A stretch of 64,000 bases of DNA from Isoperla grammatica (lineage: Eukaryota > Arthropoda > Insecta > Plecoptera > Perlodidae), in the NCBI GenBank assembly GCA_945910005.1, contig OX246743.1, forward strand, positions 38,185,461 through 38,249,460, given 5' to 3'. Below are positions 54,785 to 64,000 of the stretch, in pieces. Position numbers and translations under genes: made by a program. The notes beneath the pieces were generated by a model. That model saw only the letters and a list, made by a program, of their open reading frames with translations, had not been told where the DNA came from and searched no databases. Numbering within the stretch: position 1 is the stretch's first letter; the number at the start of each line of letters is the position of its first letter.

Positions 54785-55557
54785 CTAGTGCTGAGTTCTG
54801 ACATGTTTTTTTATTTTATTTATTTTGCCTTGTTTCTTTAGCAAAATTACATTGTTTGAAACACATCTTTTTTTATTAAGACTAAGGCTTACGTTATATA
54901 GGTTAACACATAAAAAAAACAAAAAAACATGAGATATTACATAGGCCTAATATAAATAGGAATCGACAGTACAGACAAGATGCAATAACATGTAATGCAT
55001 ATAAAATTGCCTATCCACACACACATTATATATAGACCTATACTCATGCTGTCACAACCAGATATGGTGTGTCTAATAATACTAATGTCAAGAAGCTAGA
55101 AGTAAATAAAATAAAATATAGTGATGCCATGAAGACTTATTTCTTTAGGCTCAAAAACACATTGATATCAACTCTAAAACGATTCCACCTAACCAATTAA
55201 CCAAGCTTGTCTTCCATAAAATCCTCTATATAATAATATTCTTTTTCTACAAGAAGAGATCTAAGTTTGATTCTAAGTTCATCTATTGGTTTTTCTTTAA
55301 TGGTGACAGGAAGTTTATTATAAAGAATTGAGCCTGCATATGTGGGGCTTTTCTCATATAGAGCTAGGTCTGTAGAGCAAGGACATACTCGGCGCGATAA
55401 GGACATTTAAGACAGTACAAATCCGACTCTTTCCCACAATCATAATTCACGTGTTTATTCAACGCCGTTCTTTAAAGGAATTTCTTGACACATCGTTGTG
55501 CTTAGTTCTGACATGCTTCTGTAGCACAAGAACATATTCGGCGCGATAAGGACATTT
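54785..55557 (-). pseudogene. broken, duplicated last fingers of terminal exon 4
   Basis: Three separated pieces on the minus strand belong to exon 4. 55557-55496 reads KCPYRAEYVLVLQKHVRTKH, the body of a canonical C2H2 finger. It is followed without a gap by a second copy of finger 3 and the start of the last finger (55496-55370), where a TAA replaces an Asn codon in finger 3. The final bases of that copy (HVRTQH then TAG) lie at 54804-54785, beyond a LINE insertion. The exon was thus partly duplicated in tandem, and both copies of the last finger are now disrupted. Confidence 0.75.
54805..55369 (-). mobile_element. 5'-truncated LINE inserted in a zinc finger
   Basis: The minus-strand frame ending at 55197 carries the typical C-terminus of a jockey/CR1-like reverse transcriptase (YNKLPVTIKEKPIDELR, then a FMEDKLG-type end). 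A 3' UTR follows, then an A-rich tail abutting the zinc-finger remnant at 54804. About 565 bp. It splits the second copy of exon 4's last finger after the LQ codons. Confidence 0.7.
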
Positions 55558-55559
55558 AT

Positions 55560-55973
55560 TTTACTTCTTTAGGTGGCTCGTTGGTCCAGTGGTTAACATC
55601 CCTGTCCTAGAAGGTCCCGGGTTCAAATCCCAGTTGAGGCAGAAGTTTTTTTAACTTCAATTAAGGATTCAGTTCAATTACTTCTTGTGTTAGGAAAGTA
55701 AACGGTGACTTTGGAGCCGTCCTAGCAACGAAGCACTCAATAAATTCAAAGTTGTTCTGAACCGGCCTTGTTGATTCTGACATTTGTCCGCAGTTGTTCC
55801 CACTGTCAAATCACTGATTCATATGTTTCGTATTTGATATCGATCTTTGATTGGTTATCGCTCACTCGTCGATGGTGTTCTGAGCCTACAGGGTTGGTTT
55901 AGTCCCTTTAAATTAAAGTCCCCCACTGAAAATCAGTTTCGTTACTGAGTGGGTAGACTCTAAATGTGAATTA
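55560..55973 (+). mobile_element. full-length tRNA-derived SINE inserted at exon 4
   Basis: The head GGTGGCTCGTTGGTCCAGTG with B box GGTTCAAATCC begins near 55571. The 3' end CCCACTGAAAATCAGTTTCG, TTACTGAGTGGGTAGACTC ends at about 55973. The flanking duplication is ATTTAT (55554-55559, 55974-55979). The duplicated, SINE-free exon segment at 55397-55418 shows the empty-site arrangement (ACATTTAAGACAG). The insertion falls exactly where exon 4's reading frame ends. Confidence 0.88.
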
Positions 55974-55975
55974 AT

Positions 55976-56307
55976 TTATGACAGCACAAATCCGCGTTCT
56001 TTCCCACAGTCATAATTTACGTGTTTATTCAACGTCGTTCTGTTAAGGAATTTCTTGCCGCATCGTTTACACATGTCTCCACACTCGTACTTAACGTGTG
56101 TTGTGAGGCTGGTCATACAGGTGAAGCTTTTGTTGCAAGCTTGACACTTGTGGGGCTCTTGACGGCCGCAGTCGTGTTTCAAGTGATACCGGAGGAAGCT
56201 CTTGCTCTTGTAGGTGCGCGTACAGCTGGGGCATTGGTATCGCACTCCACCAGTACCAGTAGCTTCCCTTGACAGCACGATGGCAGGGAGACAGACTGAG
56301 CCAACTC
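55976..56307 (-). CDS. lola: lola-like alternative terminal exon 4: three C2HC fingers, last finger lost
   Basis: The acceptor TTTGGTTTCAG precedes 56307, entry is phase 1, and about 109 codons end at TAA 55976-55978, which lies inside the target duplication of the adjoining SINE. Three fingers C-x2-C-x12-H-x4-C (HDC, YEC, YDC endings) are intact. The tail KERGFVLS is out of frame relative to the tandem copy downstream, which reads on into a CPYRAEY-type C2H2 finger. One extra base (CGCGG versus TCGG) explains the shift. The ancestral exon therefore had three C2HC fingers plus one C2H2 finger. The present product would be a shortened DNA-binding end; whether it is still used is unknown. Confidence 0.78.
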
Positions 56308-56684
56308 CTGAAACCAAACAGTAACAATTAGTAATTGGCAAGTATGGAACAGTTACAACCAAAGCACATCCAGAAGAGTTCCGCGGGAGTTTACACCCTG
56401 ACCACACCATTTCTCCCCCGTTTTGGACACCCATAGATACGTTGAAAGATAAGCTACCCCGGGATTTCTTGTTTTCCTAGAACGATCGGACCTCATCGCT
56501 TTGAAGAATGTGATGAGTGTATTCAGTCATCTGAATTTCTCGTCCTTTGCTCGAGTTTGAATGGAGATAATTGCTCGACTGGACTTTGCTCTAGGGGTGT
56601 ACCAAGAAAACTACCTAAAAGGTTGGTGTAAAATCCCGCGGAACTCCATGATGTAATAAAATAAAATAAATAAATAAATTCGTA
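56308..56684. other. intronic DNA upstream of exon 4
   Basis: The frame of exon 4 stays open to 56434, but the acceptor at 56308 makes that intronic. Nothing else is recognised. Confidence 0.5.
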
Positions 56685-56815
56685 TTTATAGAGTCTACCC
56701 AATCAGTAACAAGACTGATTTTCAGTGGGGGACTTTAATTTAAAGCGACTGAACCAATCCTGTAGGCTCGGAACACCATCGACGAGTGAGCGATAACGAA
56801 TCAAAGATCTAAATT
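56685..56815 (-). mobile_element. SINE 3'-half fragment
   Basis: GAGTCTACCCAATCAGTAAC, then GACTGATTTTCAGTGGGGG, then CATCGACGAGTGAGCGATAA match the 3' part of the SINE at 31481-31889. The head is missing. Confidence 0.8.
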
Positions 56816-58301
56816 AAATTTAAAGATATTATATATGCCGGTGTAGGTGTCAGATGTCTTGATTTAAAAGCTGTTGACTGGTGGGTGCCATGGTGTAAAC
56901 AATTTAGTGGTGAGTTTAATATTCAATTGGAGATCATAAGACTGGGCATAAATTGCGCTATTCAGATGATGTAACGTGAAAACTATGCAAAATAGCATAC
57001 GCTCAAAGTATTTTAGCATATTCATTTTGTAGTTCATTTAATGTCTCAAATGTATTTACCAAAATTTGATAAATGTATTTTCCCTAAAATTAAAATCGAG
57101 TAATAGATACTATAGTAAATTATCACACCATATAGGCCTATCAACACACATATATCACATTATCTTCACAGGTATGTAGTGAGTACATATAGCCTACATA
57201 TTAATCCATATTTAGTAGAACGACAGTAGCACAACAATAATCTTAGAGGATCAATATCCCAAGTGATAATTACAATGTCATGCATTTTAGACCCCATAAA
57301 TAACAATAAAATATGCAACAAGTTGCAAGTGTCACCTCGTTCAAACTAGAGACGAAAACAATATCTTGAATCTGGTCCGTGAAATGCAGTTTCAGAATCG
57401 CACATTCAAACATTTCCTCTCGAGATGACACGAGACCATATTAAATATTTATTTAATGTAAAGCATCCATTTATTTAATACATATATTATGATGAAGTGA
57501 AATAGTATGTTGTCTGAGTTCATATAAAAATAATACAAGTCAATAGTTATAGGTACCGTAGATTTTATATTTAAAATAAGTTAATAAAATACTTATTTGT
57601 GGTAAATGCATTTATTTGAAATTAAAATAACTAAGTGATACATGCACTTGTAAATCACGGAATAAGTAATACACAGTCACATTGAAGTAATACATTGGTA
57701 AGCCTGTAGATGTTAAATCACAGAGATAGAACAATAAATGACGAGGTGAGATCAATTTCTTAAACAGTAACTTTAATAGAAAATTGTTATAAAAAAAGAA
57801 CCCTGTATTTGTAACAAAATTTACAGTGTCTAAAAGTAATGGAAAATAACTACATAATAAGTGAATTTAAAAAGGCAAAACAAATATGTAGGATAGTCAC
57901 TGTGACGAAAATGTCATAAAGGAAAAGTAATGACGAACAGAATGTTCTACCGAAGTAACACTGGAAGCATAAGATAATACATTATGTAATCACAAACCCA
58001 ACGTCGGGCATAAGAATGTTGAAGTCCACCTTTATATCAAGACACTTCCAAGAAGCAAACTTGTTTTGATTAGGATTGTTGCCAAAACATGAGATCATCA
58101 GTTATGACACTGTGTTAACAATACTGGGGCAATTTCAAGTCAAAACCAATAATGTACATGTCTCATCACAGTCAGAGAAACAAACAACCAACAATGCAAT
58201 GTTCTACATTGACTCAGTCAGTCATTATAATATGAGCAATATGCCTGGATATAATCCAGAAGAGGCACTTTACAACTTTTTCCTCGTATCCTATTATTTA
58301 A
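56816..58301. other. intronic AT-rich DNA, nothing recognised
   Basis: No zinc-finger exon, RNA gene or clear repeat. The plus-strand frame at 58076-58474 runs into the piggyBac-like MITE and has no family. Confidence 0.45.
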
Positions 58302-58673
58302 CCCTGTCGCTGCGTCATTTAAAACTCCTCTACGGGTGGAGAATTACTCAAAAACACTCCAAAAATGAAATAATTTTGTTTGCCCTAAAATATGTTGTTT
58401 TATTGTTATTTGAAGACTTCCCCACAACCCAGAATTTAATATTTCATTTTCGCACATTATTTTTATTGTTGTGATTTTTTAAAATTAAAAATCGTAGGTA
58501 AAACCACGGTCTAAAATTAGTAGACCGTGGGTAAAACATCAAAAAAATACATGCATGCTGCTGCGATCTAGTAGAGAAAAATGAAGTTTTAGAGACACAG
58601 CGACTATAGTCGAAAATCACCCGCGTTAGCTTCAGGTTTTTTCAGAGTAAAGTCGCTCTCCGCAGCGAAAGGG
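58302..58673. mobile_element. piggyBac-like MITE with TTAA duplication
   Basis: Ends CCCTGTCGCTGCG and CGCAGCGAAAGGG are inverted repeats, flanked by TTAA (58298-58301, 58674-58677), the piggyBac signature. Internal hairpin ACGGTCTA...TAGACCGT at 58506-58530. It is 372 bp, non-coding, and ends 75 bp downstream of exon 5's stop codon. Confidence 0.82.
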
Positions 58674-58747
58674 TTAACTTATCCATCTTAAATGTTTAAA
58701 TAAAAAATGTAAAACTCATCGATATTTAGGAATGTAAAGTAAAGCAC

Positions 58748-58986
58748 TTATTGACACCTGTGTACGTCAGACTTAAGGTGGCGTCTCAAGTGCGCCATGC
58801 GTTTGGCCTTGTAAGGGCACACAGGACACTGAAACTGAGGCTCCACCCCGCACTCATATTTAATGTGTGACTCTAGTGTATGTTTCCACGCGTAGCGTCT
58901 CCCGCAAGCCAAACACGCAAAGGGTGGATTCTTCATCCCGGTGTCGAATGACGAAGCAGTGAGAGGGAGCCATGACGGTAAGTTCG
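58748..58986 (-). CDS. lola: lola-like alternative terminal exon 5: canonical C2HC + C2H2 finger pair
   Basis: The acceptor TCTGTTGTTACAG precedes 58986, entry is phase 1, and about 78 codons end at 58748. After a short lead (NLPSWLPLTASSFDTGMK) come two fingers. The first is CLACGRRYAWKHTLESHIK ending YEC (C2HC). The joint GVEPQFQCPVCPYKAKR then leads into a C2H2 finger with an H-x5-H ending. The ECGxEPQFQCPxCPY junction is the hallmark of insect lola-family terminal exons. Role: sequence-specific DNA-binding C-terminus of one isoform of a BTB nuclear factor, which in flies controls axon guidance and other cell-fate choices. A MITE lies just downstream. Confidence 0.9.
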
Positions 58987-60434
58987 CTGTAACAACAGAG
59001 ATCGAGATTAGTTTATCGACATTTATTATATATATATATCTTTTTACGTAATTTACTGTACTAAAATAAATATATTCTTATCATGACATCAGTTTGTGTA
59101 TTATCCGGCTGTAAGTGCATTGTAATTGAGATTTTGTGTCCTCCATTCAATATATCTTTTCTCATTATATGTCATAGTTTTTAGTTTATTGCAATTACAT
59201 TAGTTCAACTGCCTATATATATATATATATATATATATATTCATTTTTTGTTATGTTAGATATTAACAACATATGTAGTAGTTAACATGTATATTTAGTC
59301 CTAAGCGTAATAATATTTTTTGTTTGTTTTAATTTAATCTAATCTTAGAGCAGAAATGCTGAACTATTGTACTCAAATTAATTAACATAGTAAATAAGGT
59401 AGGTTGTAAAAAGCGTAAGCTTAAACCTCAAAAATAAAGATCATACTCATACTCATCATTCATTGGTTAACTATGAATTTAATAAATCATTTATAGATCT
59501 ATGGTCATACACAAAATATGCAAATGTGATCCAATGAAATGTTCTTGGTATGATCAACGAAACTGATAAATTTACAACACACAAGCAATAGACTACATAT
59601 TATACCTTTTGCGATTTCAAAGTAATTGATAATGGATTACAGTAAATTAAGTGTGGGTTTGAAAACACTATAGGAACACACGGTACACTACAAACTATAG
59701 TCACATCCCTCAAACTACTTATATTCATGTTGATCAAAAGCTGATTCGTGGTATTGTAGCTTGTACCATTCTACAAAATACAGCAACAAGGATTTTGTCA
59801 AAGGAAGAGACAATTTTTCTAAACAGAATACTTTAAATGTAAAAAAGAGGCACATCAAAAAACTGCTTTCGATAAAGATTTTATTATAAAAATTACATTA
59901 CGGTACTAATATTCTTATGAAATAATATGTTTTGGCTCCAGTTTGAGATGAATAATTGTGTCTTGGATTCCGGTTAATGTGTGATGACTGAAAGTTAAAC
60001 CAAATTACAAAATATTAAGCCTAGATACAGCTGATGGCTTCTAAAATACTGGGCCAATAAACACATCCAAATACAGTATATAAATAACAATGGGCAACAG
60101 TAGCCATGGAATGAAGAAGTGAAACTCAATAACATCAATAATCTGAAAAATTAAACAATTCTTAGCAATTTGAATGCATACCAATGATGGTTTGTAGTAA
60201 CTTTTTAAGATGTGATTTGTATCAACATTGTCCTACTATTCTTCCCCATTACGGCTAATTGTTGGAGCCCATCTGCCCCAACTATCTCAGAAACGCATCG
60301 TTTATCTAAAAATGATATCAACCGAATGTTTACTTTGCTTTTCCTAACGACTGTGACAACTTTTTAACACACTTTCCCTCTTGTTTCTCAATTAAGTGAG
60401 TTATTAAAACTCAGACCAAAATAAAATAATTCTT
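58987..60434. other. intron between terminal exons 5 and 6
   Basis: AT-rich, with an AT dinucleotide tract at about 59215-59240. No exon is found. Confidence 0.55.
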
Positions 60435-60667
60435 TCACGAAACAAGTCCGTGTTTGTTCACCAAATGATTCTTTAAATGGTGTTTCCGTTTTGCATTATA
60501 AGGACAATGTGGACATTGAAACTGTGGGTCTTTCCCGCACTCGAACTTGAGGTGCGAGTTAAGATGCTGTTTGTGCTTGTATGAGTGTTTGCAGTTCGGG
60601 CACTGGAAACGAGTGATTTGCAGACCATCCTCCGAAAAGCTGATGAACGGTATGCACGCATCTATGC
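60435..60667 (-). CDS. lola: lola-like alternative terminal exon 6: canonical C2HC + C2H2 finger pair
   Basis: The acceptor TTCATTGTTTCAG precedes 60667, entry is phase 1, and about 76 codons end at TGA 60435-60437. Lead residues IDACIPFISFSEDGLQITR precede CPNCKHSYKHKQHLNSHLK ending FEC (C2HC), the GKDPQFQCPHCPYNAKR junction, and a C2H2 finger with an H-x4-H ending (NHLVNKH). It is the standard two-finger lola-type end. An unrelated minus-strand open frame overlaps the same bases in another frame and has no merit. This is the first alternative exon met by a transcript entering from above 61 kb. Confidence 0.9.
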
Positions 60668-60947
60668 CTGAAACAATGAAATGTTAGTATTAATAGTAAA
60701 TACAATAATTGCATTATTTTTTATTTATCTTTTTTGTTTGTTTTTATTTATTTATATTTTTGGTTTTGCAAAAAAAAAAATATGTTGATAAATTATGTTG
60801 GCACTCCACCCTTACTAATCTACTTGTTATTCCAATAAATTAAATTGATATTGCAATAAACAATGTAATGATTACTGATAAGATACTTCCACCAAAGTTT
60901 GTGCGGTATCCCTATCAACTATACTATAGCCAATGTCGAAAATGTGT
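60668..60947. other. intronic AT-rich DNA
   Basis: Nothing recognised. Confidence 0.4.
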
Positions 60948-61215
60948 AGCTTGTTGGTCTAGTGGGTTTATTCCTGCTTCCAATGCACGAGGTCCAGGCT
61001 TTAAATCCCGGCTTTAAGGTACGGGGGGTTATTTCACTTTGCAACGTGCCTTTAATCTATCAATAGTATGATACTAGTGTATATATTTGAGGATGGTAAT
61101 TTTAGAGCCGTCATATCAACGATCCAACGAAGCACATAATAAATGGTATAAACTATAAATGCACCCACTGAAAATCAGTTTTTGTAACTGAGTGGGTACA
61201 GACTATAAATAAAAA
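60948..61215 (+). mobile_element. tRNA-derived SINE, internally shortened
   Basis: The head TGTAGCTTGTTGGTCTAGTG, a GCTTTAAATCCCGGC B box, and the family 3' end CCCACTGAAAATCAGTTTT, GTAACTGAGTGGGTACAGAC are present. About 140 bp of the body is missing compared with 55560-55973. Confidence 0.78.
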
Positions 61216-63376
61216 TTCATTTTTTTATTTAATTTATTTAAACACATCTAAGTGTTGTTATTGATACACGTAACTTACTGCTATCAAGATGTACAAATTT
61301 AGTTCTCTTTTGAGACATCAACCTGGATTATTTTTGAAACGTGGGCCATCCAGAAATCATTATTTTTTTATATTTGAAACGTTATTTTGTGTATGTTCAA
61401 TTGGTATTAAAATATTGCGTACTGGTTTGTCTTCTTCTTTTAAACACCAATAGCAATGACAGATGCCCGGCAATGTAACACACTGGAACTGCATATGTTA
61501 AAATGTAAACAAACATGCGCAATGGTGCACCTTGGTGACTCATCGGATCTCCATTCAAGTTACATATCTAGGTATAACAATACATATCTACTGTCTGGAT
61601 TTAAACTACAGTCTCATAAATGGTTTATGAATAATGTGTGAACTATGGTTGATTCAGAGAGAAATATGTAAGTTATTAGAGTTAATGATCAACATCGTTG
61701 TATATAGACTTGGGTCAACAGAAGATTAAGATCTGAGGCTTAGCTATAGTCATTGAGTTACTCTCTGTCTCATGCAAGCTGTGTTTTGCTCTTGAATGGC
61801 AGGGCCAGGTGATTTAACTAAGCTCGATGCACAATGTGCCAAGGAAGGAATCAATTGTGGTGTTGTAGTAGTAAACAAACAAATCTCATTATCTGATGAA
61901 AGATGATTGCGGAGTGTCATGAAAACATAGGAACGTCAATATCGTTTGGGAATAGTAAATAAGTGTGACTAGAAGTCATTTATAATGTAATTTTTATTCC
62001 AGAATGTTATAACTGAATACTGTTGCATGGCTAACAAATTGTTATTTCAGTACGAGTACAAAAATATAACACAATAGTGTCGTTTGGTTCACTAGATAAA
62101 ATAAAAAATAAATGATTTATGAATATCTTCGAACACACATCTCTAACTAAACATTATATCAAGTCGCTTACCTTACCCTAGTTCTTGAGTATCTTTAGTG
62201 AAAAGCAATTAAATAGTTTTGAGTACCGATCAGAATAGACATAACATAACAAACAATAATTGCTTCCAGTACAAAGGTGAAAGCAAAGGTGAAAGTTATT
62301 GTGTTAAGGTTAGGATATCGCTAGCACTAGGGCCCGCTAGAGGGGTAAGGGGGAATGCAACATAGTTTGCCGTACATTGGAGTAAAGTATCCATATCTTC
62401 GGAACTAATAAAGCTATGAAGGTGATCGTGGACTTTTTAAAAAGCTTAAATCATCAGCTTCAATTGTATCTATAAATTGATTACTAATGTTTATAATTAC
62501 ATAATGTTAATGCTCTTTTAATTAACATCTGTAAAATTGAGTTCTAGATCGATATTTAGACCAAATATTAATCCAGCAACGAAATTCAAACGTTTTTGCA
62601 TAAAACGCATAAATTGTGAGGTCTAACCGCAGGTATATTTTCAATTTTCAAACTCGACTTCAATGAAAAAAATAATTAATGAAACTGAATTAAATTATCT
62701 ATTGTTTGTGAATATGATATGATATTAACAAAAGACCGACGGTTAGACCTTGCATTTGGTTCTAGAACTTGAATGCTTTTTAAATTTTTAAGATATCTTA
62801 CACCGTTCTCAAACTATCAATTAAATTAGTTTTTAAAGTTTTAAGAATTATTTTGTTCGACAAGGAGCGCTTAGAGTGGCAGTGTTTGGAACTCGGTAGT
62901 AAGTTGACTATTCATTCGCGGGAAGGACAAAATGCAACTTTGGAACAGATTAAAGCTTGTCACCTGTCACATACCTAATTACACTATAATTATGTGGTCG
63001 TACCGCATGGATAGTTCGATACTGAAATGCAGCTCAACGATGCTCGCCTGCACCTACGCTTACAATTATTTCGAAATTTCACTTGTGTTAATATCGGCCT
63101 AATCTACAAGATATCTACGATACACTTTGTAGTTTGTAAAGATTATCAATTTACACCATTTGAGACAGACTCTCAACCGCGTATCACCAGTAGGCCTACT
63201 GAGATGAGAATCCATGAATGTGTTTTGGGAAGCTGCATAAGCAACCAGACCTAATAATTTATGCGAGGACGAAAATTCGTTGTTTGTATGTCACATACTA
63301 ATATTAAATATGGGTTAATTAGCAATATGTGATAAGATGGTTTCGTGATCACTTGTTATTGGTATGTTTATTGCTT

Positions 63377-63407
<31 letters not shown>

Positions 63408-63464
63408 TTACAACGCCAAATGACATTCACAAGTACAACGTTACATATAGCACAAAAGATATTG

Positions 63465-63545
<81 letters not shown>

Positions 63546-64000
63546 TAAAAACCTTTTATAATTGGTAATTCACTCCAATGTAGGCCTACCTGTAATATTT
63601 GCATAATCCATTCAAGTTTGACGCAACAGCAGTGCGTAGAAATACATGTTACCACTATAAAAAATATCCTGACTGAAATCTTCGTAGGCTATCTATCGAA
63701 TGTATATCCACTTATATTTGTATCAAATACTAATTTTTATTGTGATTTATGGGAACAAAATAATAGACGGGCTTGGTCTTATCAGGCTTGTGTGTGTGTT
63801 ACCCTCTCCACAACTCGAGTCCGCTGTTATCTTTCGTTCTGCACCTGCGTCGGATCATATTTCAGAACATATCTTATCACACTCGTAGGTCGACGGCTGA
63901 CATCACAACACACCAGAAATGACCGCCAATACAATTTATCGACTGATGAATTAACAGAATATTCAAATTTATAGTGATTGTATGTGTTTATTTTCATTAT
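61216..64000. other. AT-rich DNA with microsatellites; no exon found
   Basis: An inverted pair GAGGTCTAACCGCAGG / CCGACGGTTAGACCTTG spans 62616-62755. An ATTT tract lies at about 63378-63408 and a long AAT tract at 63467-63543; the poly-Asn and poly-Ile frames there are artefacts. No BTB domain or other shared exon of the lola-like gene is seen. Confidence 0.5.

Noticed and set aside
58076..58474. 132-codon plus-strand frame
   Set aside because: Its second half is the piggyBac-like MITE; no family resemblance.
60473..60661. 62-codon minus-strand frame overlapping exon 6
   Set aside because: Wrong frame. The zinc-finger frame entered in phase 1 from 60667 explains the bases.
63329..63655. 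Frames with poly-Asn or poly-Ile
   Set aside because: Translation of the AAT microsatellite.
61216..64000. BTB/POZ or other shared 5' exon of the lola-like gene
   Set aside because: Looked for on the minus strand and not found; it should lie beyond the window.

Overview
This is a repeat-rich, AT-rich eukaryotic window, most likely from an arthropod and probably an insect with a large genome. The support is a run of C2H2/C2HC zinc-finger terminal exons of the kind found in insect longitudinals lacking (lola) genes, a BEL/Pao retrotransposon, several DNA-transposon superfamilies with intact target-site duplications, tRNA- and 5S-derived SINEs, and two satellite arrays. No bacterial or viral genome organisation is seen. 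Species cannot be named from the sequence alone.

Layout. 0-9 kb: a palindromic repeat array, a possible small terminal exon, several inverted-repeat elements, and a decayed LINE inside one of them. 9.4-14.3 kb: a 621-bp MITE followed at once by about 53 copies of an 81-bp satellite. 14.3-27.6 kb: DNA-transposon derivatives (Harbinger-like, hAT, TTAA-type, one nested in another) in otherwise featureless AT-rich DNA. 27.6-31.1 kb: about 20 copies of a 176-bp satellite. 31.1-38.6 kb: SINEs, poly(C/G) tracts, tandem duplications, and several GC-rich minus-strand segments ending in good splice donors, which could be alternative first exons of a gene continuing towards lower coordinates.

38.6-60.7 kb: the main find. 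Six minus-strand exons (38637-39115, 40140-40495, 51734-52149, 55976-56307, 58748-58986, 60435-60667) each start after a 3' splice site, each enter in the same phase (one base of the first codon supplied by the upstream exon), each encode 2-5 zinc fingers, and each end in their own stop codon. That is the architecture of mutually exclusive 3'-terminal exons, as in lola, where a shared BTB/POZ N-terminus is joined to one of many zinc-finger C-termini to make transcription factors of different DNA specificity. The shared 5' exons are not in the window and should lie above position 64000. The two exons nearest the expected 5' end have the classic C2HC+C2H2 pair. Three distal exons instead have tandem arrays of 3-5 C2HC fingers. 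One exon (55976-56307) has lost its last finger through a frameshift, a SINE insertion, a tandem duplication and a LINE insertion.

The cluster carries a full-length BEL/Pao element (42631-49221) in antisense orientation, with 539-bp LTRs that look identical by eye and one in-frame stop codon in gag. Inverted-repeat elements or SINEs sit within about 100 bp of five of the six exons. All calls rest on reading the sequence; no database search was run.
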